This document shows positions 24,903 through 34,152 of a stretch of DNA of 64,000 nt, piece after piece (position 1 is the first letter of the stretch; every line of letters starts with the position of its first letter). Under the pieces are notes generated by a model that had not been told where the DNA came from, did not search any database, and was given only the letters and a program-made list of their open reading frames with translations. Location of the stretch: NCBI GenBank assembly GCA_041567315.1, contig JBFGCA010000004.1, positions 1 through 64,000 of the forward strand, written 5' to 3'. The translations under genes were made by a program, and so were the position numbers. Origin of the DNA: JBFGCA01 sp041567315. Its GTDB lineage: Bacteria > Acidobacteriota > Thermoanaerobaculia > Multivoradales > JAHEKO01.

Positions 24903-27900
24903 TCACGACGCTCTCTGCAGCTCGCCGGCGGGCTCGACGAAGCGGCCCAGCCGCCGCACCTGGGCGGTCTCGCCCAGCCTGAGCAGGCAGGGGAGGAGCA
25001 CCAGGGTGAACAGGGTGCTGACGCTCATGCCGCCGACGATCACTGCTGCCAGCCCGCGGTAGATGACGCTGCCGGCGCCGGGCAGGAGCAGCAGCGGCAG
25101 CATCCCGAAGATGCTGGTCAGGGTGCTCATGAAGATCGGCCGCAGCCGCACCCTGAGCGCCTGGTGGACCGCCTCGTCGCGGCGCGCCCCCTGGCGCTCG
25201 GCGGCGCGGGTCTGGTGGACCAGCAGGATGGCGTTGTTGACCACCAGCCCGAGCAGGATGATGAACCCGATCATGGTCAGCAGGTCGAGCGGCTGGAAGG
25301 TGACGAGGTTCAGCAGCCGGAGCGCGACCACCCCGCCCACCGTCGCCAGCGGCAGCGCCAGCACCACCAGCAGGCTGTCGCGGAGCGACCCGAAGAGCGC
25401 GCTCATCAGCAGGAACAGCACCAGCAGCGCCACCAGGAAGTTCTGCGACATGGTGCGGATCGCCTGCCTCAAGCTGTCGGCGCTGCCGCCGTACTGGACG
25501 TTGCCGTCGGCCGGCAGGGCGGCGAGCAGCCGCGGCTCGACCTGCCCCTGCAGAATGTCGAGCGCCTCCTCGAGCGACATGCTGTCGGGCGGCGTCACCG
25601 CCAGGGTGACGGTGCGCCGGCGGTCGATGCGGTGGATGCTCGAGGGGCCCACCGTGCGCTCGATCCCCAGCAGCTCGCCGACCGGCAGCACCGCGCCCGA
25701 GGGGGTGGCCACCGGCAGCCCGGCCAGCTCCTCGGGGGTGCGCCACCCCTCGGCCCGCAGGATGACGTCGAGCCGCTTTTCGCCGTCGAAGTGCTCGCCC
25801 ACCCACAGCCCGTCGCCCAGCGAGCGGATGACGTCGGCCACCGCCGGCCGCGTCCAGCCCACCTCGGCGATCCGCCGGTCGTCGGGGTGGAGCCGCAGCT
25901 CGGGCTCGGCCATCTCGGTCCCCGGCCAGGCCTGGGTCTGGGCGCCGGGGATCGCCTCGGCCACCACGTCGAGTCCGTGGGCGGCGGCCTCCAGCAGCGC
26001 CTCGCCCTCGGCCGACTGCAGGTGGACGGCGATCGAGCGGTCGCCGCCGAAGCCGCCGAACAGGTTGCCCTGGAAGACGAAGGCGCGGGTGTCGGGGAAG
26101 CCGGCCACCACCTCGTCGCGGACGATCCGCTCGAGCTCCCTGACCCGGCCCTGGTCGAGCGCCCTCACCCCGACGGTGCCGCCGCCCGGCCACAGGATGA
26201 AGTAGTAGTTCTTGAGCGCCGGCTGCTTCTCGGCCCGCATGTAGGGCCCCAGCCGCTCGACCATCGGCTGGACGATCTCGCGCTCGATCGAGGCCAGGTT
26301 GGCCCCGGGCGGGAAGTTGAAGAAGCCGTCGACCGCGTCGCGCTTGACCGGTGGCAGGTAGTCGAGCTTGGGGATCAGGGTGATGGTGGTGGCGGCCGGC
26401 ACCGCCATCAGCAGCGCGATCAGCGCCAGCCGGCGGCGCGGCCGATCGGTCCAGCCGATGATCCGGCCGGCGACGGCGCCCCAGAAGTCGGCGTGGGTGT
26501 CCTCCAGCCGGGCGTCGGTGAGCCAGCGCTTGGCGGCCGCCGGCAGGATCGTCACCGCCACCAGCAGTGAGATGGTCACCGCCATGGCGATGGTCAGCGC
26601 CAGGTCGGCGAAAAGCTGGCCCTCGACGTCTTTCAGGAAGATCACCGGCAGGAAGATGGCCACCGTGGTGGCGGTGGAGGCGATCAACGCCCCCCACACC
26701 TGCGAGGCGCCCTCGAGCGAGCCCTGGTGCGGCGAGCGCCCCTGCTCGCGAAGCCGGACGATGTTCTCGAGCACGATGATGGCGGCGTCGAGCACCATCC
26801 CCACCGCGAAGGCCAGCCCGGCCAGCGAGATGACGTTGAGCGAGCGGCCGCTCAGGTTCAAGACCACGAAGGTGGTGAGCAGCGAGATGGGGATGGCGGT
26901 GGCGACGATCAGGGTGGCGCGGAGCTGGCGCAGGAACCACCACAGGACGCCGATCGCCAGCAGCACCCCCAGCCCCAGGTTGGTGCGCACCAGCCCGATC
27001 GCCCGGTAGATGAAGACCGAGGCGTCGAAGCTCTGGGCGATGGTCAGGCCTTCCTCGGCCAGCGGCCCGTCGCGCAGCGCCGCCACCTCGGCCTTGACCC
27101 GGTTGAGGGTCTCCAGCACGTTGGCCTGGCTCTCGCGGTCGACGCGGATCGCCATCGCCGGGTTGCCGTTCTGGATCGAGAAGCCGGTGCGGTCGCCGCG
27201 CTTGACGCCGATGGTGGCGACGTCGCCGAGCAGCACCGGCCGCCCCTCGCGCCAGTCGAGGACCAGCCCGGCGAGCTGCTCGGGGCCGTAGCGGCCGGCG
27301 AAGCGGAGGGTGTACTGCCGCCGGCCGACGTCCACGAAGCCGCCCGAGACGTCCTCGGCGCGGCCGGCCAGCGCCGCCACCCGCGGGATCTCGATCCCCA
27401 GCTCGGCGGCGCGGTAGGGGTCGAACTCGATCCGCAGCTCCTCGGGCGAGCCGGCGTTGACCTCGACGTGGGCCACCCCCTCGAGGTTCTCGAGCCGCGC
27501 CTTGACCACGTCCTCGACCAGTCGCTGGTAGTCCTCGATCGGCCCCGGGTTGCCGGGCAGCAGCTGGATGAAGAACCAGCTCAGCGCCTGGTTGGGCCCG
27601 CCGCCCCAGCCGCCGAGATGGATGGTCGGCGGGGTGGCGTCGCGGGGCAGCGGCGGCAGCCGGTTGAGCCGGCTGATGACGTCGACCAGCGTCTGCTCCA
27701 TGTCGGTGTCGAGCCCGAAGGTGAGGTTGATCCAGCTGCCGCCGGGGTTGGCGTTGGCGTTGAGCTCCTTCAGGCCCGGCAGCCCCTGGAGCACCTCCTC
27801 CTGGGGCTCGAGGATCTCGGCCTCCACCTCCTGCGGCGAGGCCGCTCGCCACCCGGTCTGGATCGAGAGCTGCGGCAGCTCGATGTCCGGGAACAACTGG

Positions 27901-28001
27901 ATCGGCAGCTTGACCAGGCTGAACACCCCGAACAGCACCACGATCGCCACCGCCACCGCCACCCCCGCCGGGTGCTTGAGTGCGCTTTCGGTGAGCCGCA
28001 A
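24903..28001 (-). CDS. RND-family efflux transporter
   Basis: This is a 1032-aa HAE-type proton antiporter with twelve predicted membrane spans and two large periplasmic loops. It opens with LTESALKHPAGVAVAVAIVVLFGVFSL and a typical FPDIELPQLSIQT loop. Proton-relay and helix motifs include GMVLDAAIIVLENIVRLREQG and GFIILLGLVVNNAILLVHQ. The start is taken as TTG 28001 behind ggaggacgtc, because no ATG or GTG fits as well and the length then matches the family. It forms an operon with the adaptor gene. The substrate is unknown. Confidence 0.9.
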   Translation of the reverse strand: MRLTESALKHPAGVAVAVAIVVLFGVFSLVKLPIQLFPDIELPQLSIQTGWRAASPQEVEAEILEPQEEVLQGLPGLKELNANANPGGSWINLTFGLDTDMEQTLVDVISRLNRLPPLPRDATPPTIHLGGWGGGPNQALSWFFIQLLPGNPGPIEDYQRLVEDVVKARLENLEGVAHVEVNAGSPEELRIEFDPYRAAELGIEIPRVAALAGRAEDVSGGFVDVGRRQYTLRFAGRYGPEQLAGLVLDWREGRPVLLGDVATIGVKRGDRTGFSIQNGNPAMAIRVDRESQANVLETLNRVKAEVAALRDGPLAEEGLTIAQSFDASVFIYRAIGLVRTNLGLGVLLAIGVLWWFLRQLRATLIVATAIPISLLTTFVVLNLSGRSLNVISLAGLAFAVGMVLDAAIIVLENIVRLREQGRSPHQGSLEGASQVWGALIASTATTVAIFLPVIFLKDVEGQLFADLALTIAMAVTISLLVAVTILPAAAKRWLTDARLEDTHADFWGAVAGRIIGWTDRPRRRLALIALLMAVPAATTITLIPKLDYLPPVKRDAVDGFFNFPPGANLASIEREIVQPMVERLGPYMRAEKQPALKNYYFILWPGGGTVGVRALDQGRVRELERIVRDEVVAGFPDTRAFVFQGNLFGGFGGDRSIAVHLQSAEGEALLEAAAHGLDVVAEAIPGAQTQAWPGTEMAEPELRLHPDDRRIAEVGWTRPAVADVIRSLGDGLWVGEHFDGEKRLDVILRAEGWRTPEELAGLPVATPSGAVLPVGELLGIERTVGPSSIHRIDRRRTVTLAVTPPDSMSLEEALDILQGQVEPRLLAALPADGNVQYGGSADSLRQAIRTMSQNFLVALLVLFLLMSALFGSLRDSLLVVLALPLATVGGVVALRLLNLVTFQPLDLLTMIGFIILLGLVVNNAILLVHQTRAAERQGARRDEAVHQALRVRLRPIFMSTLTSIFGMLPLLLLPGAGSVIYRGLAAVIVGGMSVSTLFTLVLLPCLLRLGETAQVRRLGRFVEPAGELQRAS

Positions 28002-28452
28002 GACGTCCTCCCTTCGTCGCCGATCGCCGCGTGCCGTGGTGCCGGCCGGCGCCGGACCCCGCCCCGAGAGCCCGGAGCGAACTGGCGCCAACTCACAGCC
28101 TGATACGGGCCGGCCGTGCAGGGGTTGCCGACGAACCGGCCATGGATCGGGCCAGCCGACCTGGATCGCTGGGGCCACGGGAAGCCCGGGCAGGAGTCGG
28201 GATGGGAGGAGGCCCTCCGAGCACCGCCCGGGAAGAGTCGTCATGGCCGCGGCGGTCGGCCGGTGTCCGGTGGCGTATGCTCCGGCCGCGAGGCCCCGCG
28301 CCGCCCAGGCGCTGTCGGATGTGCGGGCCCAGTGATGACCAGGGGCGCGCAGGGCTGCCAGTCTCGGCGGTGCTGCAAGGCGGTGGTGGCTCGGATAAGG
28401 TCCGAGTCACCGGGTCGAGCACAACGGCCGGCCGGCAGGGGCGACAGCCGAG
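28002..28452. other. Divergent intergenic region, 451 bp
   Basis: This gap separates the RND operon from the CopD-like gene and must hold promoters for both. I see no convincing ORF, riboswitch, tRNA or repeat in it. Confidence 0.6.
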
Positions 28453-28899
28453 GTGAGCTACAAGATCGTCCTCATCCTCCACCTGCTGGGGGCGGCGGTG
28501 TGGACCGGCGGGCACCTGGTCCTGGCGCTGGGGTTTCTGCCCCGGGCGCTCGCCGTCGGCGATCCGCGAATCGTGCTCGGTTTCGAGGAGCGCTACGAAC
28601 GGATCGGGATCCCCGCTCTGCTCGTGCAGATCGTCACCGGGTTGGTGCTGGCCTATCGGTATCTGCCCGATCCGGCGAGCTGGTTCTCTTTCGCGACCCC
28701 GGTTGCCAGCCACGTGCTGCTCAAGCTGGCGTTGCTGCTGGTCACCCTGGCCCTGGCGATCGACGCCCGCCTGCGTCTGGTGCCGCGGCTCACCCGCGAG
28801 CGGCTGCCCGCTCTCGCCTGGCACGTTGGCGCCGTCACCGTGATCGCCGTCCTGATGGTGGCCCTTGGCGCCGGCATCCGCACCGGCGGCCTCTTCTAG
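28453..28899 (+). CDS. CopD-like / DUF2269-type small membrane protein
   Basis: The 148-aa protein has four membrane spans. The first is IVLILHLLGAAVWTGGHLVLALGFL, with the two histidines expected for the CopD-type haem or copper family, and further spans lie at IPALLVQIVTGLVLAYRYL, HVLLKLALLLVTLALAI and WHVGAVTVIAVLMVALG. The role may be copper handling or haem binding. It starts at GTG 28453. The stop TAG is inside the left arm of the palindromic repeat that follows. Confidence 0.65.
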   Translation: MSYKIVLILHLLGAAVWTGGHLVLALGFLPRALAVGDPRIVLGFEERYERIGIPALLVQIVTGLVLAYRYLPDPASWFSFATPVASHVLLKLALLLVTLALAIDARLRLVPRLTRERLPALAWHVGAVTVIAVLMVALGAGIRTGGLF

Positions 28900-28982
28900 T
28901 GCACTGTAACGCCTGCATCGGGAGTGGATGGCGCGGCGAGACCCGGCCAGGCGCTCCCGACTTGGGCGTTACGGGCCACTAG
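28896..28982. repeat. CTAG-bounded palindromic repeat, full copy
   Basis: Arms 28896-28924 and 28954-28982 (29 bp each) are reverse complements at 22 positions around a 29-base centre. Both ends are CTAG. The left CTAG supplies the stop codon of the CopD-like gene. Its right arm is repeated at 17178-17209. Confidence 0.7.
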
Positions 28983-29062
28983 CAGCCGACATGTCGGTGC
29001 GCGGCCGCCCCTTCGAGAAGCGGCCGCGGCGGCGGGTCGAGCGGTCCGTCGACGGCTCGGAC

Positions 29063-30574
29063 TCAGGCCGCCGCGCGGGTGGCGGCGTCGCGGCCGACCA
29101 GAGCGAAGCCGACGGTGTTGAAGTTGAAGTCGGCGACTTCCTGGAAGAGCTTCGCCGCCTCGGCGGCGTTGCCGGCGCCCTCTTCGGCCACGGCCAGCTG
29201 GTAGCGGATGTACATGGTGTTGGCGTGGTCGGCCTGCCGCAGGTGCTCGACGGCCGCGGCATAGTCACCCTGACGCAGCCGGGCGAGACCCGTCACCCAG
29301 TGATAGGCCTCCATCTTGCGCGGGTTGGCGTCGGCCTCGACCAGCTTGCGGTTCGCCTCGGCGTGCCGCTCGGCCCCCTCGTAGTCGTCTCGGTAGGCGG
29401 CCAGCAGCCCGTCCCACATCTGGCAGGTGGCCTCCTGCAGTCGTGGGGTCTCGCCGCCCATCTCCTCGCCGATCTCGCGCCGCAGGGCGTTGGCCCGGGC
29501 GATGGCGGCCGCGGCCTGGTCCAGCTTGCCGGCGTGCAGGGCGGCGGTGGCGTGGTTGTCGAGCGTGAAGACCTGGACCCCCTTGACCTGGTGAGCCGGG
29601 GTGCCCATCGCCTCGACCTGGTCGGCCAGCGTGGCCAGCTCGTCGAGCGAGCCCTGGACGTCGCCGCCGTGGATGTGGGTGAAGGCGCGGTAGTTGGCGT
29701 AGACCGCGCGGTTCTCGGGGGGCGCCGAGTCGACCCCGGCGTCGTAGGCGGCGCGGGCCTCGGCGATGTTGCCCAGGAAGGAGGCGACGTGCCCCTTCTT
29801 GAGCTGCGCCACCGACAGCGCGGGATCGAGCTCGGTGGCCTTGGTGTAGGCGGCGAGCGCCCCCTCGAGGTCCTGCTGCGCGCGCTTGACGTCGCCCAGG
29901 CCCTCGTAGGCCTTGGCCTCGCTCGGCGCCAGCTCGGCCAGACGCCGCATCCACTCCTCGGCGCGGGCGAAGTCCTTGGGCTCGCCGAACAGGTTGTTGT
30001 TGCCCATGAAGAAGACGGCGCCCTGGAACTTCGGGTCGAGCTCCAGCGCGCGCGCCGCCGACTCGCGGGCCGCCCGGTTCTCGTTGCGGAAGCCCTGCAG
30101 CCCGGAGAGCGCCAGCCAGGCGCGCGGGCTGTTTGGATAGCTCTCGGTGAGCTGGCGGGCCAGCTCGAGGGCGCGGTCGGAGGCGTTCTCCAGGAAGGCG
30201 GCGCGGCTGATCTCGACCAGCAGCCTCTCGCCCTCGCTCTTGCCCTCGAGATTGGCCGCCGCCTGGTCGAGGGCCTGGCTGAACTCGGGACCCGAGAGGG
30301 CGGCGTTGGACAGCCAGTAGTAGCCGTAGGCGAAGCCGGGATCGGCGGCCACCGCGGCCTTGAAGCGGGCATTGGCCTCGACGTTGCGTCCCAGGTCGCT
30401 GAGCGCCAGGCCCTCGCGGAACTGGCTCAGCGCCTCGGCCGAGGAGGTGGTGACCGGGATCTCCTCGACGGTGGGCCCGGTGGCTTCCTGCGGGCTTTCG
30501 GAGTAACCGCAGGCCACGGTCGAAGTCAGGACCAGTCCGGCGAGCATGGCCAGGCGGTTTGGGGATGTTCTCAT
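29063..30574 (-). CDS. TPR lipoprotein
   Basis: The 503-aa protein has a lipoprotein signal (LAMLAGLVLTSTVACG, lipobox Cys about residue 22). Repeated TPR units fill most of its length (GLALSDLGRNVEANARFKAAVAADP, AWLALSGLQGFRNENRAARESAARALELDP, AYEGLGDVKRAQQDLEGALAAYTKATELDP, LARLRQGDYAAAVEHLRQADH). It is a periplasmic scaffold of unknown partner. It is transcribed after the MATE gene on the same strand but 137 bp apart. Confidence 0.85.
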   Translation of the reverse strand: MRTSPNRLAMLAGLVLTSTVACGYSESPQEATGPTVEEIPVTTSSAEALSQFREGLALSDLGRNVEANARFKAAVAADPGFAYGYYWLSNAALSGPEFSQALDQAAANLEGKSEGERLLVEISRAAFLENASDRALELARQLTESYPNSPRAWLALSGLQGFRNENRAARESAARALELDPKFQGAVFFMGNNNLFGEPKDFARAEEWMRRLAELAPSEAKAYEGLGDVKRAQQDLEGALAAYTKATELDPALSVAQLKKGHVASFLGNIAEARAAYDAGVDSAPPENRAVYANYRAFTHIHGGDVQGSLDELATLADQVEAMGTPAHQVKGVQVFTLDNHATAALHAGKLDQAAAAIARANALRREIGEEMGGETPRLQEATCQMWDGLLAAYRDDYEGAERHAEANRKLVEADANPRKMEAYHWVTGLARLRQGDYAAAVEHLRQADHANTMYIRYQLAVAEEGAGNAAEAAKLFQEVADFNFNTVGFALVGRDAATRAAA

Positions 30575-30711
30575 CTCGACTCCTCCTTGGTTGGGGGCGC
30601 GACCGACTCCGCTCCGGCCGGGCGCGGGTCTCCCCCGCGGTTTCCCAGCGAGGAAGGACCGGGGCGCGACGGCCGAAGGACGGTCCGACGAATCTTACGA
30701 GAAGTCGGGGC

Positions 30712-32145
30712 TCAGGGTTCTGGCGGCCCCGAGCCGGCCGCGGCCCGGTCGTCGAGCTCTACCCGGATCTGCCGCCAGTGCCCCTGGCGGAAGCGCAGCA
30801 CCGAGAGCAGACTGCGGCTGGCGTGACCCAGCACGATGGCGCGCCAGATGTCGGCCGGCTCGAGACCGCGGATGAGGTCGAGGACCGCGCACAGCCCCAA
30901 CGGCAGGGCGAGCTGCGAGATCAGGCTGATCCACAGCGGGCTGCGGGTGTCGCCGGTGCCCTGCAGGGCGCCGGTGTAGCTCAGCGCCAGCACCAGCAGC
31001 ACCGCCGACAGACTGAGGTGGGCCAGCAGCTGGCTGCCGAGCGCCACCACCGCCGGGTCCTCGACCCCGAACAGCGCGAACAGCGGCCCGGGAAAGGCGA
31101 GGAAGATCAGCCCCACCGGCACCGTGATCGCCAGCCCCAGGGTGCCGGTGGCCCGCGGGGTGATCGCCGAGCGCTCCGGCTGGCCGGCTCCGAGGTTCTG
31201 CCCGGCGACGGTGGCGGCAGCCGACATCATGGCGATGCCGGTCCAGGTGACCAGCGAGAAGAGCTGCATGTAGCCGAGGGCGTAGGCGGCCTGGGCCTCG
31301 GCGCTCTGACGCAGCGAGCCCACGAAACGCACCAGCAGCACCCCGCCCAGGTTCATGGCGATCCCCTGGAAGCCGGTGGGCAGCCCGAAGCGGAAAAGCT
31401 GGCCGATGATCTTCCAGTCGGGGGCCAACCCCATGCCGCGGGTGAAGTGGACCACCAGCCGGCCCGAGGCGAGCAGGCGGAAGGCGTAGAGGCTGACCAC
31501 GGCCCCGGCCAGCGCGGTGCCCATCGCCGCTCCTTTGGTCCCGAAGCCGGGGATCGGTCCCAGCCCGCGGATCAGCACCACGTTGCCGACCAGGTTGAGG
31601 ACGGTGAGCGCCACCCCCAGCCGCAGCGGCGTGCGGGCGTCGCCGGCCGCCCGCAGGGCGCCGCCCAGCATGAAGAAGTGCAGCATGCCGATGCTGAAGA
31701 CGAACATGATCCGCAGGTAGGGGAGCGCCTCGGCCTGGACCGCCGGCGCGGCGCGCACGAAGTCGAGCAGCCGGGGGGCGGCGAGCCAGCCGATCGGCGC
31801 GAAGACCAGCAGGGCGAGGGCGGTCGAGGTCAGGAACGCCTGGTAGACCACCCGGTCGACGTCCTCCGCCCGCCCGGCGCCGGTGAAGCGGGCGACCAGC
31901 ACCCCCATCCCCGAGTAGAGCGAGCTGACGAAGACCACCACCACCAGGAAGATCTGCCAGGAGACGCCGATGGCGGCGTTGCCGTCGTAGCCCACGAAGT
32001 GGCCGACCATCGCGTGGTCGACGATCCCCTGCAGCCCGGCGATCGTGTTCTGCAGCAGGGTGGGCCAGGCGAGCTTCCAGACCGCGGCCGGGATCGGCCC
32101 CTCGACGATCGAGCGGTCGAAGCCGGTGCGTGTCCTGGCCGACAT
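30712..32145 (-). CDS. MATE-family multidrug/toxin exporter
   Basis: The 477-aa protein has twelve membrane spans in two MatE halves. It shows typical segments such as WKLAWPTLLQNTIAGLQGIVDHAMVGHFVG, an early loop with GNAAIGVSWQ, and the second-half MMSAAATVAGQNLGAGQPERS. It exchanges H+ or Na+ for organic cations. No regulator is adjacent. It ends 137 bp before the TPR lipoprotein gene. Confidence 0.9.
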   Translation of the reverse strand: MSARTRTGFDRSIVEGPIPAAVWKLAWPTLLQNTIAGLQGIVDHAMVGHFVGYDGNAAIGVSWQIFLVVVVFVSSLYSGMGVLVARFTGAGRAEDVDRVVYQAFLTSTALALLVFAPIGWLAAPRLLDFVRAAPAVQAEALPYLRIMFVFSIGMLHFFMLGGALRAAGDARTPLRLGVALTVLNLVGNVVLIRGLGPIPGFGTKGAAMGTALAGAVVSLYAFRLLASGRLVVHFTRGMGLAPDWKIIGQLFRFGLPTGFQGIAMNLGGVLLVRFVGSLRQSAEAQAAYALGYMQLFSLVTWTGIAMMSAAATVAGQNLGAGQPERSAITPRATGTLGLAITVPVGLIFLAFPGPLFALFGVEDPAVVALGSQLLAHLSLSAVLLVLALSYTGALQGTGDTRSPLWISLISQLALPLGLCAVLDLIRGLEPADIWRAIVLGHASRSLLSVLRFRQGHWRQIRVELDDRAAAGSGPPEP

Positions 32146-32215
32146 CCTGGGGTCCGCGGCCGGCGGGGCCCGGCGGCCGCCGGCGGCTGCCGCCGCCGGC
32201 CCTCAGCGCCGGCCT

Positions 32216-32899
32216 TCAGCCGGGGGCCGCGATCTCGTCCTCGTCGTAGTAGTCGACCTTGTGGAGCGGCATCACCACGCTGGAGACCACGTTGAGCAGG
32301 TGGCCGCCGATCCGCTTGTAATAGCGGCAGCCGAGCACCACCACCGTGGTCAGGTCGGCGGCGTACCCCGAGCGGGCGATGCGCAGCAGCAGTCCGTCGC
32401 AGCGCTTGGCGGACTCCTTGCCGTGCCGGATCAGCCGGAGGGCGCGCTCGCGGTCGGAGCTGCGGAACACCTCGGCGGCGGCCTTGAAGCCCTCCTCGAC
32501 GCCGGCCCGGATCTCCTTGAGCTCGCCGAGGATGTCGTCGTCGGGCAGCTCGCCTTCGTAGAGGTCGCACAGCTCGCCGAGGTTCTTGGCGTAGTCGCCG
32601 ATCCGCTCGACGTCCTTGACCAGGCTCATGAGCAGCAGACAGTACGGCAGCCGCGGCGAGTTGGAGGCCACCGACAGATGGGTGACCACCGCCTTGCGGA
32701 CCGCGCGCTCGAGCTTGTTGACCTTGATGTCGCTGCGGTAGATCTGGCTGCGCTCGTCGGGCGGCGCCGCAGCGCCGTCGAAGAAGCGGCCCGAGATGAT
32801 GGTCATTTCGTAGGTCAACCGCAGCATCTCGGCAAAACTCTCCGCCATCTGGCTGAGTGGGTTGCCGGGGCGGAAGATGTGGAGCAGCTCCTGGAGCAT
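32216..32899 (-). CDS. PhoU-domain protein
   Basis: The 227-aa, all-helical protein has PhoU-like helical bundles (LVKDVERIGDYAKNLGELCDLYEGE, with the typical D-x-ER-x-GD-A motif, and ERALRLIRHGKESAKRCDGLL). It follows the Na/Pi cotransporter gene by 15 bp on the same strand, the standard pairing in which PhoU-type proteins regulate phosphate uptake. It begins at ATG 32899. Confidence 0.88.
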   Translation of the reverse strand: MLQELLHIFRPGNPLSQMAESFAEMLRLTYEMTIISGRFFDGAAAPPDERSQIYRSDIKVNKLERAVRKAVVTHLSVASNSPRLPYCLLLMSLVKDVERIGDYAKNLGELCDLYEGELPDDDILGELKEIRAGVEEGFKAAAEVFRSSDRERALRLIRHGKESAKRCDGLLLRIARSGYAADLTTVVVLGCRYYKRIGGHLLNVVSSVVMPLHKVDYYDEDEIAAPG

Positions 32900-32914
32900 G
32901 GTCGGCTCTCCCGA

Positions 32915-34093
32915 TCAGTCGAGCAGTCGGTTGAGAAAGGCGAAGAACGCCGGAATGCCGTAGAACAGCACCAGCACATAGAGCACCGCCCACCGCCGCT
33001 GCCGCACCGCCAGGGCGGCCAGCCAGCGGGCGGCCTTGAGCGGCAGGTTGCGGAGCGCCGGCAGCGGGTAGATGACCAGCGTCGCCGTCAGGTTGAACAG
33101 CAGGTGGACCAGGGCGATGGTCAGCCCGGCGCGGGCGTGGACGCCGGCGGTCCCCAGCGAGGCCAGCAGCGCGGTCACCGTGGTGCCGATGTTGGCGCCG
33201 ACGGTGATCGGGAAGGCGGTCGCCAGCGACAGGATGCCGGCGCCCGCCATCGGCACCAGCAGCGAGGTGGTGATCGAGCTGGACTGCACCATGACGGTGA
33301 TGATCGCCCCGACGATGATCGAGACCAGCGCGTTCTGCCCCAGGGCGCGGCTCAGATAGACCTCGACCCGTGACTGCATGAGCCGGCGCATCAATCGCAC
33401 GATGACCGCCAGGGCGGCGAAGATGAGCAGCGCGCTGATCGCGATCAGCACCATGCCCTGGGCGCGGTCGGAGGCCGGGAAAAGACGCTCGGCCAGCGTC
33501 TTGGCCGGCGCCACGGCGCTCTTGAGCCAGGCCTTGAGCGGGCTCTCGTATTCGATCGCCGCCGCCCCCGGCAGCCGGTCGGCGAGCAGCGTCGCCAGCT
33601 GTCTCAGGAAGCCGGTCGCCATCTCCAGGGGCAGCAGCGTCGCCACCGCGAAGAAGTTGAAGAAGTCGTGGCAGGTGGCCACCGCAAAGGCGCGCTGGAA
33701 CTCGGCGGGGCGGCCCATGTGCCCCATCGACACCAGCGAGTTGGTCACCGTGGTGCCGATGTTGGCGCCCATGATCATCGGCACCGCATTGGCCACCGGC
33801 AGCGGGTTCTCGGGGGCGGCGACCAGCCCGACGATCATCGCCGTGGTGACCGACGAGGACTGGACCAGGGTGGTCGTGAGGATGCCCACCATCAGCCCGA
33901 TGAACGGACTCGAGGTGGCGGCGAAGAAGCTGTCCAGCAGCTCTTTGCCGAGCATCTTGAAGCCGTCGCCCAGCCCCTTGACGCCGGTCAGGAAGACGAA
34001 CAGGAAGGCGACCACCGCCACCGCGCGCAGCACGGTGACGAGGGTGCCGTTGTCCCACGCGGCCCAGGCGGTGCTCGGCGCCGTCTTCGAAAT
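32915..34093 (-). CDS. Na/Pi-cotransporter (SLC34/NptA-like), possible ATT start
   Basis: The 392-aa polytopic protein carries the two inverted-repeat QSSS motifs of the family (LVQSSSVTTAMIVGL and MVQSSSITTSLLVP), each next to a GANIGTTVT loop. It imports phosphate with Na+. No ATG, GTG or TTG fits the N-terminus. The best Shine-Dalgarno (caggaggga) sits five bases before an in-frame ATT at 34093, which would give MSKTAPSTAW. A later GTG would truncate a plausible lead sequence. An ATT start is rare (known for infC and a few others); a sequencing or point error is an alternative. Confidence 0.85.
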   Translation of the reverse strand: MSKTAPSTAWAAWDNGTLVTVLRAVAVVAFLFVFLTGVKGLGDGFKMLGKELLDSFFAATSSPFIGLMVGILTTTLVQSSSVTTAMIVGLVAAPENPLPVANAVPMIMGANIGTTVTNSLVSMGHMGRPAEFQRAFAVATCHDFFNFFAVATLLPLEMATGFLRQLATLLADRLPGAAAIEYESPLKAWLKSAVAPAKTLAERLFPASDRAQGMVLIAISALLIFAALAVIVRLMRRLMQSRVEVYLSRALGQNALVSIIVGAIITVMVQSSSITTSLLVPMAGAGILSLATAFPITVGANIGTTVTALLASLGTAGVHARAGLTIALVHLLFNLTATLVIYPLPALRNLPLKAARWLAALAVRQRRWAVLYVLVLFYGIPAFFAFLNRLLD

Positions 34094-34152
34094 GGCGCTC
34101 CCTCCTGCTGCGGGTCGGTGCCGGGCGCCGGCCCCGCCGCTCGCGCCTGGCA

